DNA of 64,000 nucleotides from Methylobacterium terrae (GCF_003173755.1 NZ_CP029553.1:1392501-1456500); one strand, 5' to 3'. Shown: positions 38,093-46,349, counted from the stretch's first letter. Notes: generated from the sequence alone by a model not told the origin. Made by a program: numbers and translations.

Positions 38093-38239
38093 GTGCCGAC
38101 CCTCTTCCGCTTCCTGGCCGTGGTGGCGATCCTGGGCGGGCTCGCCTTCGCGGCGATGTTCGCCCTCGCCACCTTCGTCGAGCCGACCCCGCGCGAGATC
38201 TCCGTCACCATCCCGAACGCGAAGCTGCAGCCGAAATGA
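38093..38239 (+). CDS. Small conserved single-pass membrane protein upstream of xerD
   Basis: The GTG-started frame encodes 48 residues: a short cytosolic PTLFRF, one hydrophobic helix (LAVVAILGGLAFAAMFALA), then TFVEPTPREISVTIPNAKL and a basic end. The stop overlaps the xerD start by 4 bases (ATGA). Very similar short proteins precede xerD in other Hyphomicrobiales, some of them mislabelled as histidine kinases. Function is unknown. The overlap and the membrane helix support a real gene. Confidence 0.7.
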   Translation: MPTLFRFLAVVAILGGLAFAAMFALATFVEPTPREISVTIPNAKLQPK

Positions 38240-39156
38240 GCGCTCCGGGTCCGCAGGGCCTGATGCACGCCTATCTCGACATGCTGGCGGCCGAGCGGGG
38301 GGCCGCCGCCAACACGCTGGCGGCCTACCGGCGCGACCTCGACGACTACCTCGCCTACCTCCAGGGCCAGCGCCTCGCGCCCGGCGAGGTCGAGGCGGCG
38401 GGGATCCGCACCTACCTCGCCGAGCTCGAGGCGCGGGGCCTCAAGAGCACCTCGGCGGCCCGCCGGCTCTCCTGCGTGCGCGGCTTCCACCGCTTCCTCT
38501 ACGCGGAAGGGCTCGTCGAGAGCGATCCCACCGCCCCGGTCTCCGGGCCGAAGCGCGGGCGCGGCCTGCCCAAGGTGCTCTCCGTGGCGGAGGTCGACCG
38601 GCTGCTCACGGTCGCCAAGGAGGCGGCCGTCACGGCGCCGAACCCCGCCGAGGCGGCGCGGGCGGGGCGGATGCACTGCCTGATCGAGCTCCTCTACGCC
38701 ACGGGCCTGCGCGTCTCCGAGCTCGTCGCCCTGCCGCGCGCCGCCGGCGCCACCAAGGAGCGGTTCCTGGTGGTGCGCGGCAAGGGCGGGCGCGAGCGGC
38801 TGGTGCCGCTGACCGAGGTCGCCCGCAGCGCCATGGCGGCCCACCTCGCGACGCTCGCCGCGCCCGGCCCCTGGCTGTTTCCCGCCGACAGCGAGACCGG
38901 CCACCTCACCCGCCAGGCCTTCGCCCGCGACCTCAAGGCGGTGGCCGCCGCGGCCGGCATCCGCACCGACCGGATCAGCCCGCACGTCCTGCGCCACGCC
39001 TTCGCCAGCCACCTGCTGCAGAACGGCGCCGACCTCAGGGTGGTGCAGGAGCTGCTCGGCCACGCCGACATCTCGACGACGCAGATCTACACCCACGTCC
39101 TCGACGAGCGGTTGAAGCAGATGGTGCGCGACCTCCACCCCCTGGCGAACGCCTGA
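38236..39156 (+). CDS. xerD: Tyrosine recombinase XerD
   Basis: The 306-residue recombinase resolves chromosome dimers at dif with XerC and FtsK. An N-terminal SAM-like domain (about 8-95) precedes the catalytic domain. Catalytic residues are visible as Arg in LLYATGLRVSEL, Lys in GKGGRER, His-Arg in HVLRHAFASHLL, His in LLGHADISTTQ and Tyr in IYTHV. The length is normal for XerD and its neighbours are chromosomal genes, so this is the housekeeping recombinase rather than a phage integrase. It is translated from an ATGA overlap with the small membrane-protein gene. Confidence 0.93.
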   Translation: MSAPGPQGLMHAYLDMLAAERGAAANTLAAYRRDLDDYLAYLQGQRLAPGEVEAAGIRTYLAELEARGLKSTSAARRLSCVRGFHRFLYAEGLVESDPTAPVSGPKRGRGLPKVLSVAEVDRLLTVAKEAAVTAPNPAEAARAGRMHCLIELLYATGLRVSELVALPRAAGATKERFLVVRGKGGRERLVPLTEVARSAMAAHLATLAAPGPWLFPADSETGHLTRQAFARDLKAVAAAAGIRTDRISPHVLRHAFASHLLQNGADLRVVQELLGHADISTTQIYTHVLDERLKQMVRDLHPLANA

Positions 39157-39243
39157 CGCCTGCGTCCTCGAGTGACGCAGGGGCGATGACGACCTATCTG
39201 CCCCTCGACAAGCGGCGCGAGGCCGCGCGGGGGAACGCAGCAC

Positions 39244-40314
39244 GTGCCGGTCTCGACCCTGTCCATCGTCGCGCAGGCCCTGGCGGGGCTCCTCATCGCC
39301 GCGACCCTGCTGCCGTTCTGGCGCAGCCGCGCCGGGCTGGTGCGCACCTTCGACTTCCCGCGCTTCCAGATCGCGAGCGCGATCCCGCCGGTCCTGGTGC
39401 TCCTGGTGGCGGCCGGGCACGATCCGCTCTCCCTCGCCCTCGGGGCCGGGCTGCTGGCCGCCCTCGGGCTGCAGCTGCGGCGCATCCTTCCCTTCACCCG
39501 CCTGGCGCGGCCGACGGCCGCCGCGGCGCCGGCGGGTGCGGATCCGGCGCGGTGCGTCTCGATCCTGATCGTCAACGTGCTGCAGTCGAACCGGGCCTAC
39601 GACCGGCTGCTGCGGGTGGTGGAGGGATGCGACCCCGACCTGATCCTGGCGCTGGAGACCGACGCCGGCTGGCGCGACGCCCTCCAGCCCCTGCGGGCGC
39701 GCTACCCCCACGGGGTCGACCAGGCGCAGGACAACACCTACGGGCTGATCCTCTACTCGCGCCTTCCCCTCGACGACCTCCGGGTCCGCTTCCTCGTCGA
39801 GGACGACGTGCCCTCGGTGCGCGCCGGCGTCACGCTGCCCTGCGGCGAGCGCTTCACCTTCCACGGCGTGCATCCGCGCCCGCCGCATCCGGGCCAGAGC
39901 AGCGCGACGCGGGACGGCGAGCTGGTGCTCGTCGCCCGCGAGGTCGCGCGGGAGGGCGGACCGGCGGTGGTGGCGGGCGACCTCAACGACGTCGCCTGGT
40001 CGCGCACCACGCGCCTGTTCCAGGCGATCGGCGGGCTCCTCGACCCGCGGATCGGGCGCGGCGCCTACCCGACCTTCCACGCGAACTGGCCGATCCTGCG
40101 CTGGCCCCTCGACCACGTGTTCTTCTCCGAGCATTTCCTGCTCGCCCGGCTCGAGCGGCTCGGCCATGTCGGCTCCGACCACTTCCCGATCCTGATCACC
40201 CTGTGCCGCCACGACTCGGCCGAGGAGGTGCAGGAGCCGCCCGCGGCCGATGCCGAGGACCGGCGCGAGGGCGCCGAGGCGGTGGCGGAGGCGCGGGAGG
40301 AAGCCGCGTCGTGA
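39244..40314 (+). CDS. Membrane-anchored endonuclease/exonuclease/phosphatase-family protein
   Basis: The 356-residue protein has about three N-terminal membrane segments (residues 4-22, 45-60 and 62-78). An EEP catalytic domain follows (about 100-325). Catalytic residues are visible in ILALETDAGW (Glu), FHGVHPRPPHPG (His), VVAGDLNDVAWS (Asp, Asn), WPLDHVFFS (Asp-His) and GSDHFPI (Asp-His). Related membrane EEP proteins act on phosphodiesters of lipids or nucleic acids; the substrate here is unknown. The GTG start is preceded by GGGGGAA. A Glu/Ala-rich tail of about 30 residues follows the domain. Confidence 0.83.
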   Translation: MPVSTLSIVAQALAGLLIAATLLPFWRSRAGLVRTFDFPRFQIASAIPPVLVLLVAAGHDPLSLALGAGLLAALGLQLRRILPFTRLARPTAAAAPAGADPARCVSILIVNVLQSNRAYDRLLRVVEGCDPDLILALETDAGWRDALQPLRARYPHGVDQAQDNTYGLILYSRLPLDDLRVRFLVEDDVPSVRAGVTLPCGERFTFHGVHPRPPHPGQSSATRDGELVLVAREVAREGGPAVVAGDLNDVAWSRTTRLFQAIGGLLDPRIGRGAYPTFHANWPILRWPLDHVFFSEHFLLARLERLGHVGSDHFPILITLCRHDSAEEVQEPPAADAEDRREGAEAVAEAREEAAS

Positions 40315-40316
40315 AA

Positions 40317-40333
40317 AGTCAAACAGTATGACT
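40317..40333. promoter_or_regulatory. Candidate GntR-family operator
   Basis: AGTCAAACAGTATGACT is a dyad matching AGTCAnACnGTnTGACT at all symmetric positions. It begins 2 bp after the previous stop and lies about 80 bp upstream of the GntR regulator gene. That position fits autoregulation of the regulator-dehydratase pair. Assignment to this regulator is an inference. Confidence 0.5.
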
Positions 40334-40413
40334 ATTCAGCCGGGCGCCGCCGTGATGTAAGGGGCCGGCCGGCGCCGCTTTGGCGCCTCCCCGTCGGCGG
40401 ACCGTCTCGATCC

Positions 40414-41181
40414 ATGCGCGCGCCTTTCTCCCCCTTCCGGGCCGCCGATCCCGCACCGCCCGGCACCGGCCTGGTGGTGATTCCGACCGGGCGAGCGCGC
40501 TCGAACCACGCCGAGGTGGCGCGCAGCCTCGGCACCGCGATCATCGCCGGCCGCTTCGCCGCCGGCGCCAAGCTGCCGGGCGACGGCGACCTGCTGGCGA
40601 CGTACCGGGTGTCGCGGCCGGTCCTGCGCGAGAGCGTCAAGACGCTGGTGGCCAAGGGGCTCCTGACCACCAAGGCCCGGGTCGGTACCGTGGTGCGCGA
40701 GCGCGCGGCCTGGAACATGTTCGACGCCGACGTGCTCGCCTGGCACCTCGAGGCCGGCATCGACCGGCGCTTCCTGCGCGACCTCGCCGAGATCCGCCTC
40801 GCCGTCGAGCCCGCGGCGGCGGCCCTCGCCGCCGAGCGCCGGACCCCCGACGACCTCGCCGCCCTAGAGGCGGGGCTGGCGCGGATGCGGGCCGCGCCGT
40901 CCGATTCCGAGGGGTTCTCCGAGGGCGACCTCGCGCTCCACGTCGCGGTGGCCGTCGCCTCCGGCAACCCCTTCATGCGCTCGATCGGCGGGGTGATCGA
41001 GGTCGCCCTGCGGGCCTCGTTCCAATTGAGCGCCCCGGTCGAGCCGGCGGAGCGCGAGACGACCCTCGCCGCCCACGCCCGGATCGTCGCGGCGATCGCG
41101 GCTCGCGACCCGGCAGCCGCCGCCGCCGCCATCACCGAGGTCATCCATAACGGCCTGCGCCGGCACGGCGCCGCGGCCTGA
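40414..41181 (+). CDS. FadR-subfamily GntR transcriptional regulator
   Basis: The 255-residue protein has an N-terminal winged helix (HAEVARSLGTAIIAGRFAAGAKLPGD in two pieces around residues 32-57, with LLATYRVSRPVLRESVKTL as recognition region). A C-terminal all-helical FCD domain follows (about 105-245), with DLAEIRLAVEPAAAALAAE and LHVAVAVASGNPFM, which usually binds a metal and a small acid ligand. It precedes a keto-deoxy-sugar-acid dehydratase-like gene by 21 bp, so it likely controls that gene in response to a sugar acid. A dyad that it may bind lies upstream. Confidence 0.88.
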   Translation: MRAPFSPFRAADPAPPGTGLVVIPTGRARSNHAEVARSLGTAIIAGRFAAGAKLPGDGDLLATYRVSRPVLRESVKTLVAKGLLTTKARVGTVVRERAAWNMFDADVLAWHLEAGIDRRFLRDLAEIRLAVEPAAAALAAERRTPDDLAALEAGLARMRAAPSDSEGFSEGDLALHVAVAVASGNPFMRSIGGVIEVALRASFQLSAPVEPAERETTLAAHARIVAAIAARDPAAAAAAITEVIHNGLRRHGAAA

Positions 41182-41202
41182 CACCCCAAGGAGGACACCG
41201 CC

Positions 41203-42141
41203 ATGACCATCGACATCAAGACGGCTTCCCGCCCCTATCGCGGCGTCTTCCCCGTCGCCCCGACGATTTTTCACGAGAACGGCACCCTCGACCTCGACGG
41301 CCAGCGCCGGGCGATCGACTTCATGATCGAGGCGGGCTCGCACGGCCTGTGCATCCTCGCCAACTTCTCCGAGCAGTTCGTCCTCACCGATGCCGAGCGC
41401 GACGAGGTGATGACGGCCGTGCTGGAGCACGTCGCGGGCCGGGTACCGGTGATCGTCACCACCACCCACTTCGCCACCCACATCTGCGCCGAGCGCTCGC
41501 GCCGCGCGCAGGAACTCGGCGCCGCCATGGTGATGATCATGCCGCCCTATCACGGGGCGACGATCCGGGTGACCGAGGCCGGCATCGAGCGGTTCTTCCA
41601 GGCCGTCTCCGACGCGATCTCGATCCCGATCATGATCCAGGACGCGCCGGTCTCCGGCACCACGCTCTCGGCCGCCTTCCTGGCGCGGCTCGCCCGCGGG
41701 GTCGCGAACGTCTCCTACTTCAAGATCGAGACGGCCCAGGCCGCGGCCAAGCTCCGCACGCTGCTCGAACTCGGCGGCGACGCGATCGAGGGCCCGTGGG
41801 ACGGCGAGGAGGCGATCACGCTGCTCGCCGACCTCGATGCCGGCGCCACCGGCGCGATGACCGGCGGCGGCTACCCGGACGGCATCCGCCGGATCCTCGA
41901 CCCCTACCTCGCCGGGCGCCGCGACGAGGCGGTGCAGGCCTACGGCCGCTGGCTGCCGCTGATCAACTACGAGAACCGCCAGACCGGGCTGGCGGCCGCC
42001 AAGATCCTGATGAAGGAGGGCGGCGTCATCCGCTCGGATGCCGTGCGCGCCCCCCTGGAACTGCCGCACCCGGCGACCCGGGCCGGTCTGATCGAGATCG
42101 CGCGCAGCCTCGATGCGGCGGTGCTGCGCTGGGGGCGGTGA
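41203..42141 (+). CDS. DapA-family dehydratase/aldolase, keto-deoxyarabonate dehydratase-like
   Basis: The 312-residue TIM-barrel protein belongs to the dihydrodipicolinate synthase superfamily. Motifs include GVFPVAPTIFHENGTLDLDG at the N-terminus, and the Schiff-base Lys is probably in VSYFKIETAQAA (about residue 172). The IFHENGTLDL start and GPWDGEEAITLLADLDAGATG segment resemble bacterial L-2-keto-3-deoxyarabonate dehydratases. True DapA is therefore unlikely. It would act in a non-phosphorylative pentose or sugar-acid pathway giving 2-ketoglutarate semialdehyde, but other sugar acids are possible. A strong AAGGAGG site precedes the ATG. Confidence 0.8.
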   Translation: MTIDIKTASRPYRGVFPVAPTIFHENGTLDLDGQRRAIDFMIEAGSHGLCILANFSEQFVLTDAERDEVMTAVLEHVAGRVPVIVTTTHFATHICAERSRRAQELGAAMVMIMPPYHGATIRVTEAGIERFFQAVSDAISIPIMIQDAPVSGTTLSAAFLARLARGVANVSYFKIETAQAAAKLRTLLELGGDAIEGPWDGEEAITLLADLDAGATGAMTGGGYPDGIRRILDPYLAGRRDEAVQAYGRWLPLINYENRQTGLAAAKILMKEGGVIRSDAVRAPLELPHPATRAGLIEIARSLDAAVLRWGR

Positions 42142-42160
42142 CGGCCGTGACGGATGCGAG

Positions 42161-42180
42161 GAGCGGGTGTCAGCCCGCTC
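42161..42180. terminator. Short hairpin between convergent dehydratase and brnA genes
   Basis: GAGCGGG (42161-42167) pairs with CCCGCTC (42174-42180) around a 6-base loop. The loop contains part of the brnA stop codon. It sits 20 bp past the dehydratase stop and may terminate that gene. Confidence 0.4.
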
Positions 42181-42517
42181 TCTCTTTCGCCTGCATGGAG
42201 TGGCGCAGCACGGCATTGATGCGTATCTGGTAGCCGCGACCTTCCTGGCGGAAGAAGCTCAGCACGTCGCGATCGAGCTTGATCGAGATCGCCTCCTTGC
42301 CGGGCGCCGGATCGTCGAGGCCGTCCCAGAACGCATCGTCGAGACCAGGGTGATCCGGATCCGCGGCTGCCATCTCCTCGATCTCCCTCTCGCTCCAGGC
42401 CGCGAGGCGGGTATGATCCGTTTCCGATGCGATCGGCCGGAACGCTCCGTCGGCATCGCGCCGCAGCAGCGTGCCGTCCGCCAAGCGGGTGAAGACGATG
42501 GGATCAGCGTTCGCCAT
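42170..42517 (-). CDS. brnA: BrnA-family antitoxin
   Basis: The 115-residue protein has the BrnA C-terminal pattern: SEREIEEMAAADPDHPGLDD, then FWDGLDD and KEAISIKLDRDVLSFFRQEG with GYQIRINAVLRHSM at the end, a ribbon-helix-helix dimerisation and DNA-binding region. BrnA neutralises the RelE-like RNase BrnT and represses the operon. It overlaps the brnT 3' end by 14 bp. It has a good AAAGGAG site before the ATG. The reading frame is intact although its toxin gene is not. Codon use and base composition are more AT-rich than the neighbours toward the 5' side, suggesting acquisition. Confidence 0.85.
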   Translation of the reverse strand: MANADPIVFTRLADGTLLRRDADGAFRPIASETDHTRLAAWSEREIEEMAAADPDHPGLDDAFWDGLDDPAPGKEAISIKLDRDVLSFFRQEGRGYQIRINAVLRHSMQAKERAG

Positions 42518-42778
42518 AGCGTGCGCGCTCCTTTCGATTGGCGGGCCAAGCCGTGATCAGCCACGTCGTTGGTCCACGCATGGTGTACACGACAGTAAAA
42601 TTCTGCCTAATGCTGCTCCTATCGTGACACGACGCACTTCGCCAAAATCGAAGCGTAGATCGGCAGCATCGAGGCGCCTGCCAGCCGCGAAAACCTCTGC
42701 CATATCCAGCAGGTCGAAGCCGCGCTCCTGCTGCAACCAAGCACGCTTACCGGGGCAGCATCCGAACAGGCGTTCCAT
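42504..42778 (-). pseudogene. brnT: Frameshifted BrnT-type toxin gene
   Basis: From the ATG at 42778, one frame encodes GKRAWLQQERGFDLLDMAEV and FDFGEVRRVTIGAALGR, then terminates early after a different C-terminus. The family-like ending FTVVYTMRGPTTWL through RKERARYGER is in the next frame and stops inside brnA, as in intact brnTA operons. The break lies at about 42600, at an AGAATTTTACTG stretch. One extra A there would restore a continuous BrnT reading GRNFTVVYT. The usual FEWD near the N-terminus is also missing (LFGCCPGK instead). So the toxin is probably inactive, unless this is a homopolymer sequencing error or a programmed shift. Confidence 0.7.
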
Positions 42779-42786
42779 GGGAGACG

Positions 42787-42806
42787 AGTATATTGTAATA
42801 TATACT
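42787..42806 (-). promoter_or_regulatory. AT-rich dyad at the brn promoter
   Basis: AGTATATTGTAATATATACT has 7-bp inverted arms. It sits 9 bp upstream of the brnT start. On the minus strand TTGCAA and TATACT are spaced by 15 bp within and beside it. A promoter overlapped by a BrnA operator is the expected arrangement. Spacing is short, so the exact -10 is uncertain. Confidence 0.45.
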
Positions 42807-42952
42807 TTTGCAATGGGAAGTGGACGGACGCGCGTGTGGTCAGTTCGTGCGTCCGCTAGTTGGGCGGCGTTGCGGGGCGAGGAGGCGAAGGTGGACGGTA
42901 TCGATTGCGGCGTCACCGTCCGCGCCTCACGCGACCGCGGTCCTGGGTATTT

Positions 42953-44929
42953 TCATAGCCGCGCCCTCACCTCCTCCACCACCCGCTCCGGCGTGAAGCC
43001 GAAATGGCGGGCGAGGTCGGCCTCCGCCCCCGAGGCGCCGAAGCCGCTCATGCCGACGAAGCCGCCCTCCTCGCCGAGGTAGCGGTCCCAGCCGAGGCGC
43101 ACCGCCGCCTCGATCCCGACCCGGACGGTGCCGGGCCCCAGCGTCTCGCGGCGATAGGCGGCGTCCTGGCGCTCGAACAGCTCCCAGGACGGCATCGAGA
43201 CGACCGCCGTCGGAATGCCCTCGGCCTCCAGCCGGCGGCGGGCCTCGACGGCGAGCGCCACTTCCGAGCCGGTGGCGAGGAGCGTGACCCGGCGGGGGCC
43301 GGACGCCTCCTCCAGCACGTAGGCGCCCCGGGCCGAGCGGTTCTCGCCCGCGCCGTCGCGGCGCAGGGCCGGCAGGGCCTGGCGGGCGAAGATCAGCGAG
43401 GACGGTCCGGTGCGGGTCTCGAGCGCGATCTCCCAGCATTCCGCCGCCTCGACGGCGTCGGCCGGGCGCAGGACCAGCATGTTGGGAATGGCCCGTAGGG
43501 AGGCCAGGTACTCGACCGGCTGGTGGGTCGGCCCGTTGCGGCCGATGCCGATCGAATCGTGGCTGAACACGAACGGCACCGGCAGGCCCATCATGGCGGC
43601 GAGGCGCAAGACCGGGCGCAGGTAATCCGAGAAGACCAGGTAGGTGACGCCGACCGGCACGACGCCGCCATGGGCGGCCATGCCGTTCATCATCGCCCCC
43701 ATGGCGTGCTCGCGGATGCCGTAATGGACGTAGCGCCCGCCCTGGTCCTCGGCCGTGAAGGATCTGAGGCTGCGCTTGTGCTGGGTCGCACCCTCGAGGT
43801 CCGGCGCGCCGGAGAGGAGTTCGGGGATGGCCTCCGCGAGGCGGTCGACCAGCGCACCCGAGAGCGCGATGCCGGACTGCGCCCCGCCCGAGCGGGCGGC
43901 CTCGTCGCGAAAAGCGCGCAGCGGCGCCTCCCAGCCCTCCGGCAGCTTGCCCTCGCGCAGGCGATCCAGCAGGCGCCGGCGCTCGGGTGGAAGCGCGGCG
44001 ACGCGGCGGGTCCAGGACTCGAATTCCGGGGCGTTCCGCTCGCCGGCCCGGCGCCAGGCGGCGCGGATCTCGTCCGGGATCTCGAAGGCGGGATGGGGCC
44101 AGTTCAGGGCCTTGCGGGCGGCTTCGCTCAAGCTCGCCGGGATGCGGGCCGAATGCGCCGCCCGGGTGCCCTCGACGCCGGGCAGGCCGCGGCCGATCAC
44201 CGTGGTGCAGCGGATCATCGAGGGGCGCGGATCGACCTTGGCGAGAAGGAGCGCCGCCGAGACCGCCTCGATGTCGTGGCCGTCGACCTCCTGCACGTGC
44301 CAGTGGCTGAGCCGGAAGCGCGCCGCCATGTCGTCGCTCAGCGCGAGGTCGATCGCGCCGTCGTCGGTCATCTGGTTGTCGTCCCAGAGGAAGGTCAGCT
44401 TTCCGAGGCGCAGGTGGCCGGCGAGCGAGATCACCTCCTGGCCGACCCCCTCCTGCAGGCAGCCGTCGCCGACGAGCGCGTAGGTGCGGTGGTCGATGAT
44501 GTCGGGCCCGAGCCAGCGATTCAGGTAGGCCTCCGCCAGCGCCATGCCGGCGGCGTTGGCGATGCCCTGGCCGAGCGGCCCGGTGGTGGTCTCGATGCCG
44601 TGGGCGGGCGCGTATTCCGGGTGGCCCTCGCAGGGAGAGCCGAGCTCGCGGAAGCGCTTGATGTCGTCGAGCCCGATCCCCTCGTAGCCCGAGAGGTGGA
44701 GAAGCGAGTAGAGCAGCATCGAGCCGTGGCCGTTCGACTCGACGAAGCGGTCGCGGTCGAACCACAGCGGCTCGCGGGCCAGGAACTTGAGGTGGCGGGT
44801 GAAGAGCGCCGTCACCGTGTCGGCGGCGCCGAGCGGCGTGCCGGGATGCCCCTCGCCCACCCGCTCGATCGCGTCGATGGACAGGAAGCGGATCGCATCC
44901 GCGAGCGCGCGCGGCTCGGTGCCGGTCAT
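42953..44929 (-). CDS. tkt: Transketolase
   Basis: This 658-residue TPP enzyme moves two-carbon units between sugar phosphates in the pentose phosphate network. The TPP motif GDGCLQEGVGQEVISLAGHL (about residue 140) is intact, with NQMTDDG after it. The N-terminal RVGEGHPGTPLGAAD, the pyrimidine-domain IREHAMGAMMNGMAAHGG and HDSIGIGRNGPTHQPVE are also present. The ATG at 44929 follows a GGAGGGAA site; the open frame upstream is not needed. It lies downstream of pimD on the same strand, but a strong hairpin separates them. It is likely an independent gene. Confidence 0.95.
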   Translation of the reverse strand: MTGTEPRALADAIRFLSIDAIERVGEGHPGTPLGAADTVTALFTRHLKFLAREPLWFDRDRFVESNGHGSMLLYSLLHLSGYEGIGLDDIKRFRELGSPCEGHPEYAPAHGIETTTGPLGQGIANAAGMALAEAYLNRWLGPDIIDHRTYALVGDGCLQEGVGQEVISLAGHLRLGKLTFLWDDNQMTDDGAIDLALSDDMAARFRLSHWHVQEVDGHDIEAVSAALLLAKVDPRPSMIRCTTVIGRGLPGVEGTRAAHSARIPASLSEAARKALNWPHPAFEIPDEIRAAWRRAGERNAPEFESWTRRVAALPPERRRLLDRLREGKLPEGWEAPLRAFRDEAARSGGAQSGIALSGALVDRLAEAIPELLSGAPDLEGATQHKRSLRSFTAEDQGGRYVHYGIREHAMGAMMNGMAAHGGVVPVGVTYLVFSDYLRPVLRLAAMMGLPVPFVFSHDSIGIGRNGPTHQPVEYLASLRAIPNMLVLRPADAVEAAECWEIALETRTGPSSLIFARQALPALRRDGAGENRSARGAYVLEEASGPRRVTLLATGSEVALAVEARRRLEAEGIPTAVVSMPSWELFERQDAAYRRETLGPGTVRVGIEAAVRLGWDRYLGEEGGFVGMSGFGASGAEADLARHFGFTPERVVEEVRARL

Positions 44930-45018
44930 CTGGGTTCCCTCCCGGGGATCGTCGGGTGCTCTTGAGGCACGATCACCCAACCGCCCCCCGGGGCGGAACT
45001 CAAACGAGTTTTATCCCC

Positions 45019-45056
45019 GCGGAGATGAGCGGGATTCATCTCCCGCTCGTCTCCGC
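45019..45056 (-). terminator. Strong hairpin after pimD
   Basis: A 16-bp stem with one G-T pair, 45019-45034 with 45041-45056, encloses TTCATC. It begins 2 bp past the pimD stop (on the minus strand) and ends about 90 bp before tkt. It probably ends the pimBFCD transcript. Confidence 0.75.
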
Positions 45057-45057
45057 G

Positions 45058-46206
45058 TCAGGCGGCGATCAGCCCGCCCATCCGGGCGACCCGGCCGAGA
45101 TGGTGGTCGGCGTCGCCGAACAGCTGGTCGATCATCGTGACCCGCTTGAAGTAGTGGCCGACGCTGTACTCCATGGTGACGCCGACGCCGCCGTGGAGCT
45201 GAACCGCGCCCTGGCCGACGATGCGGCCGGAGCGGCCGATCTGCACCTTGGCCCCGGCGATGGCGCGGGCGCGCTCGTCCGCGTCGTCCTCGCTCGCCAT
45301 CATGGTGGCGAGGAAGGCCATCGAGCGCGCCTGCTCCAGGGCGACGAACATGTCGGCGGCGCGGTGCTGCAGCACCTGGAACGAGCCGATCGTCACCCCG
45401 AACTGCTTGCGGGTCTTCAGGTACTCGACCGTCAGCCGGTGCATCCGGTCCATCGCGCCGACCGCCTCGGCGCAGAGCGCCGCGATCGCCTCGTCGGTGA
45501 CCCGCTCGATCACCGGCAGCGCGTTCGCGGGGTCGCCGATCACCGCGTCGGCCCCGACCCGGACCGAGGACAGGGACACCTCGGCCGCCCGCATCCCGTC
45601 CTGGGTCGGGTAGCCGCGGCGCGAGACGCCCTCGGCATTGGCCTCGACCAGGAACAGGCCGATGCCGTCGCGGTCGCGGCGCGAGCCACTGGTCCGGGCC
45701 GAGACGATCAGCCGGTCGGCGCTGTCGCCGTGCAGGACGAGGGACTTCTCCCCCTCCAGCACCCAGGCGTCGCCGTCGCGGCGCGCGGTGACGCCGACAT
45801 CGTGGAGGTCGTAGCGGGCCTGGCGCTCGGTATGCGCGAGGGCGTAGCGGGTCTCGCCGGCGATGAGGCCCGGCAGCCACCCGGCGCGCTGCTCGGGGCT
45901 CGCGGCGTGGCGCAGCACGCCGCCGGCGAGCACGACCGTGGCGAGGTAGGGCTCGAGCGCCAGCGCGCCGCCGAACGCCTCCATGACGATCATGGTCTCG
46001 ACCGGCCCGCCGCCGATGCCGCCATCCTCTTCCGAGAACGGCACCGCGAGCAGGCCCTGCTCGGCGTAAGATGCCCACATCGCCTTGGCGAAGCCCTCGG
46101 GCTCCTGGCCGTGGCGCTTGCGGGCCTCGAAGTCGTAGCGGTCGGCCAGCAGCCGCTCGACGCTGTCCTTGAGGAGGCGCTGCTCCTCGCTCAGATCGAA
46201 ATCCAT
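45058..46206 (-). CDS. pimD: Acyl-CoA dehydrogenase, PimD-type (pimeloyl-CoA dehydrogenase small subunit)
   Basis: The 382-residue protein has the full acyl-CoA dehydrogenase fold: N-terminal helical (1-120), central beta (121-220) and C-terminal helical domains. MDFDLSEEQRLLKDSVERLL and GGGPVETMIVMEAFG fit the PimD group. It keeps the partner-subunit FAD contacts R266-K-Q-F-G270 and QLHGG (336-340). At the helix-G position where LCAD-type enzymes have the catalytic Glu it has Ala240, and the C-terminal GGSNEIQ block of PimC is replaced by FGDADHH. This suggests it cannot work alone and pairs with PimC. It is the last gene of the unit. Confidence 0.88.
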   Translation of the reverse strand: MDFDLSEEQRLLKDSVERLLADRYDFEARKRHGQEPEGFAKAMWASYAEQGLLAVPFSEEDGGIGGGPVETMIVMEAFGGALALEPYLATVVLAGGVLRHAASPEQRAGWLPGLIAGETRYALAHTERQARYDLHDVGVTARRDGDAWVLEGEKSLVLHGDSADRLIVSARTSGSRRDRDGIGLFLVEANAEGVSRRGYPTQDGMRAAEVSLSSVRVGADAVIGDPANALPVIERVTDEAIAALCAEAVGAMDRMHRLTVEYLKTRKQFGVTIGSFQVLQHRAADMFVALEQARSMAFLATMMASEDDADERARAIAGAKVQIGRSGRIVGQGAVQLHGGVGVTMEYSVGHYFKRVTMIDQLFGDADHHLGRVARMGGLIAA

Positions 46207-46296
46207 CGGGTCGTTTCCGTTCTCGCCAGCGCCTCGGCGCGGCTGCGTTTCTTCATCCCGTCCGCGACCTCATCGTGAGGTGCGAGCGACAGCGAG

Positions 46297-46349
46297 CCTC
46301 GAAGGAGGGCTCCAGGGATCGCGGCTCCTCCCGGAGCCCTCCTTCGAGG
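46297..46349. repeat. Perfect 17-bp inverted repeat between pimC and pimD
   Basis: CCTCGAAGGAGGGCTCC (46297-46313) is exactly inverted at 46333-46349 around a 19-base loop. It is flanked by a second hairpin (GGTCCATCG/CGATGGACC) and by partial outer arms (GAGGTG/CACCTC). It lies in the 218-bp gap between the two dehydrogenase genes. It looks like a dispersed repeat, but could modulate the pimC/pimD ratio as an RNA structure. Confidence 0.65.

Noticed and set aside
38236..39156. Phage or island integrase
   Set aside because: Length, motifs and chromosomal neighbours fit housekeeping XerD; no attachment-site repeats or phage genes are nearby.
41203..42141. Lysine biosynthesis DapA
   Set aside because: The sequence pattern and the linked GntR regulator fit a keto-deoxy sugar-acid dehydratase better.
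42471..43082. 203-codon plus-strand frame across the brn locus
   Set aside because: It is antisense to brnA and brnT and has no recognisable domain; the minus-strand families are clear.
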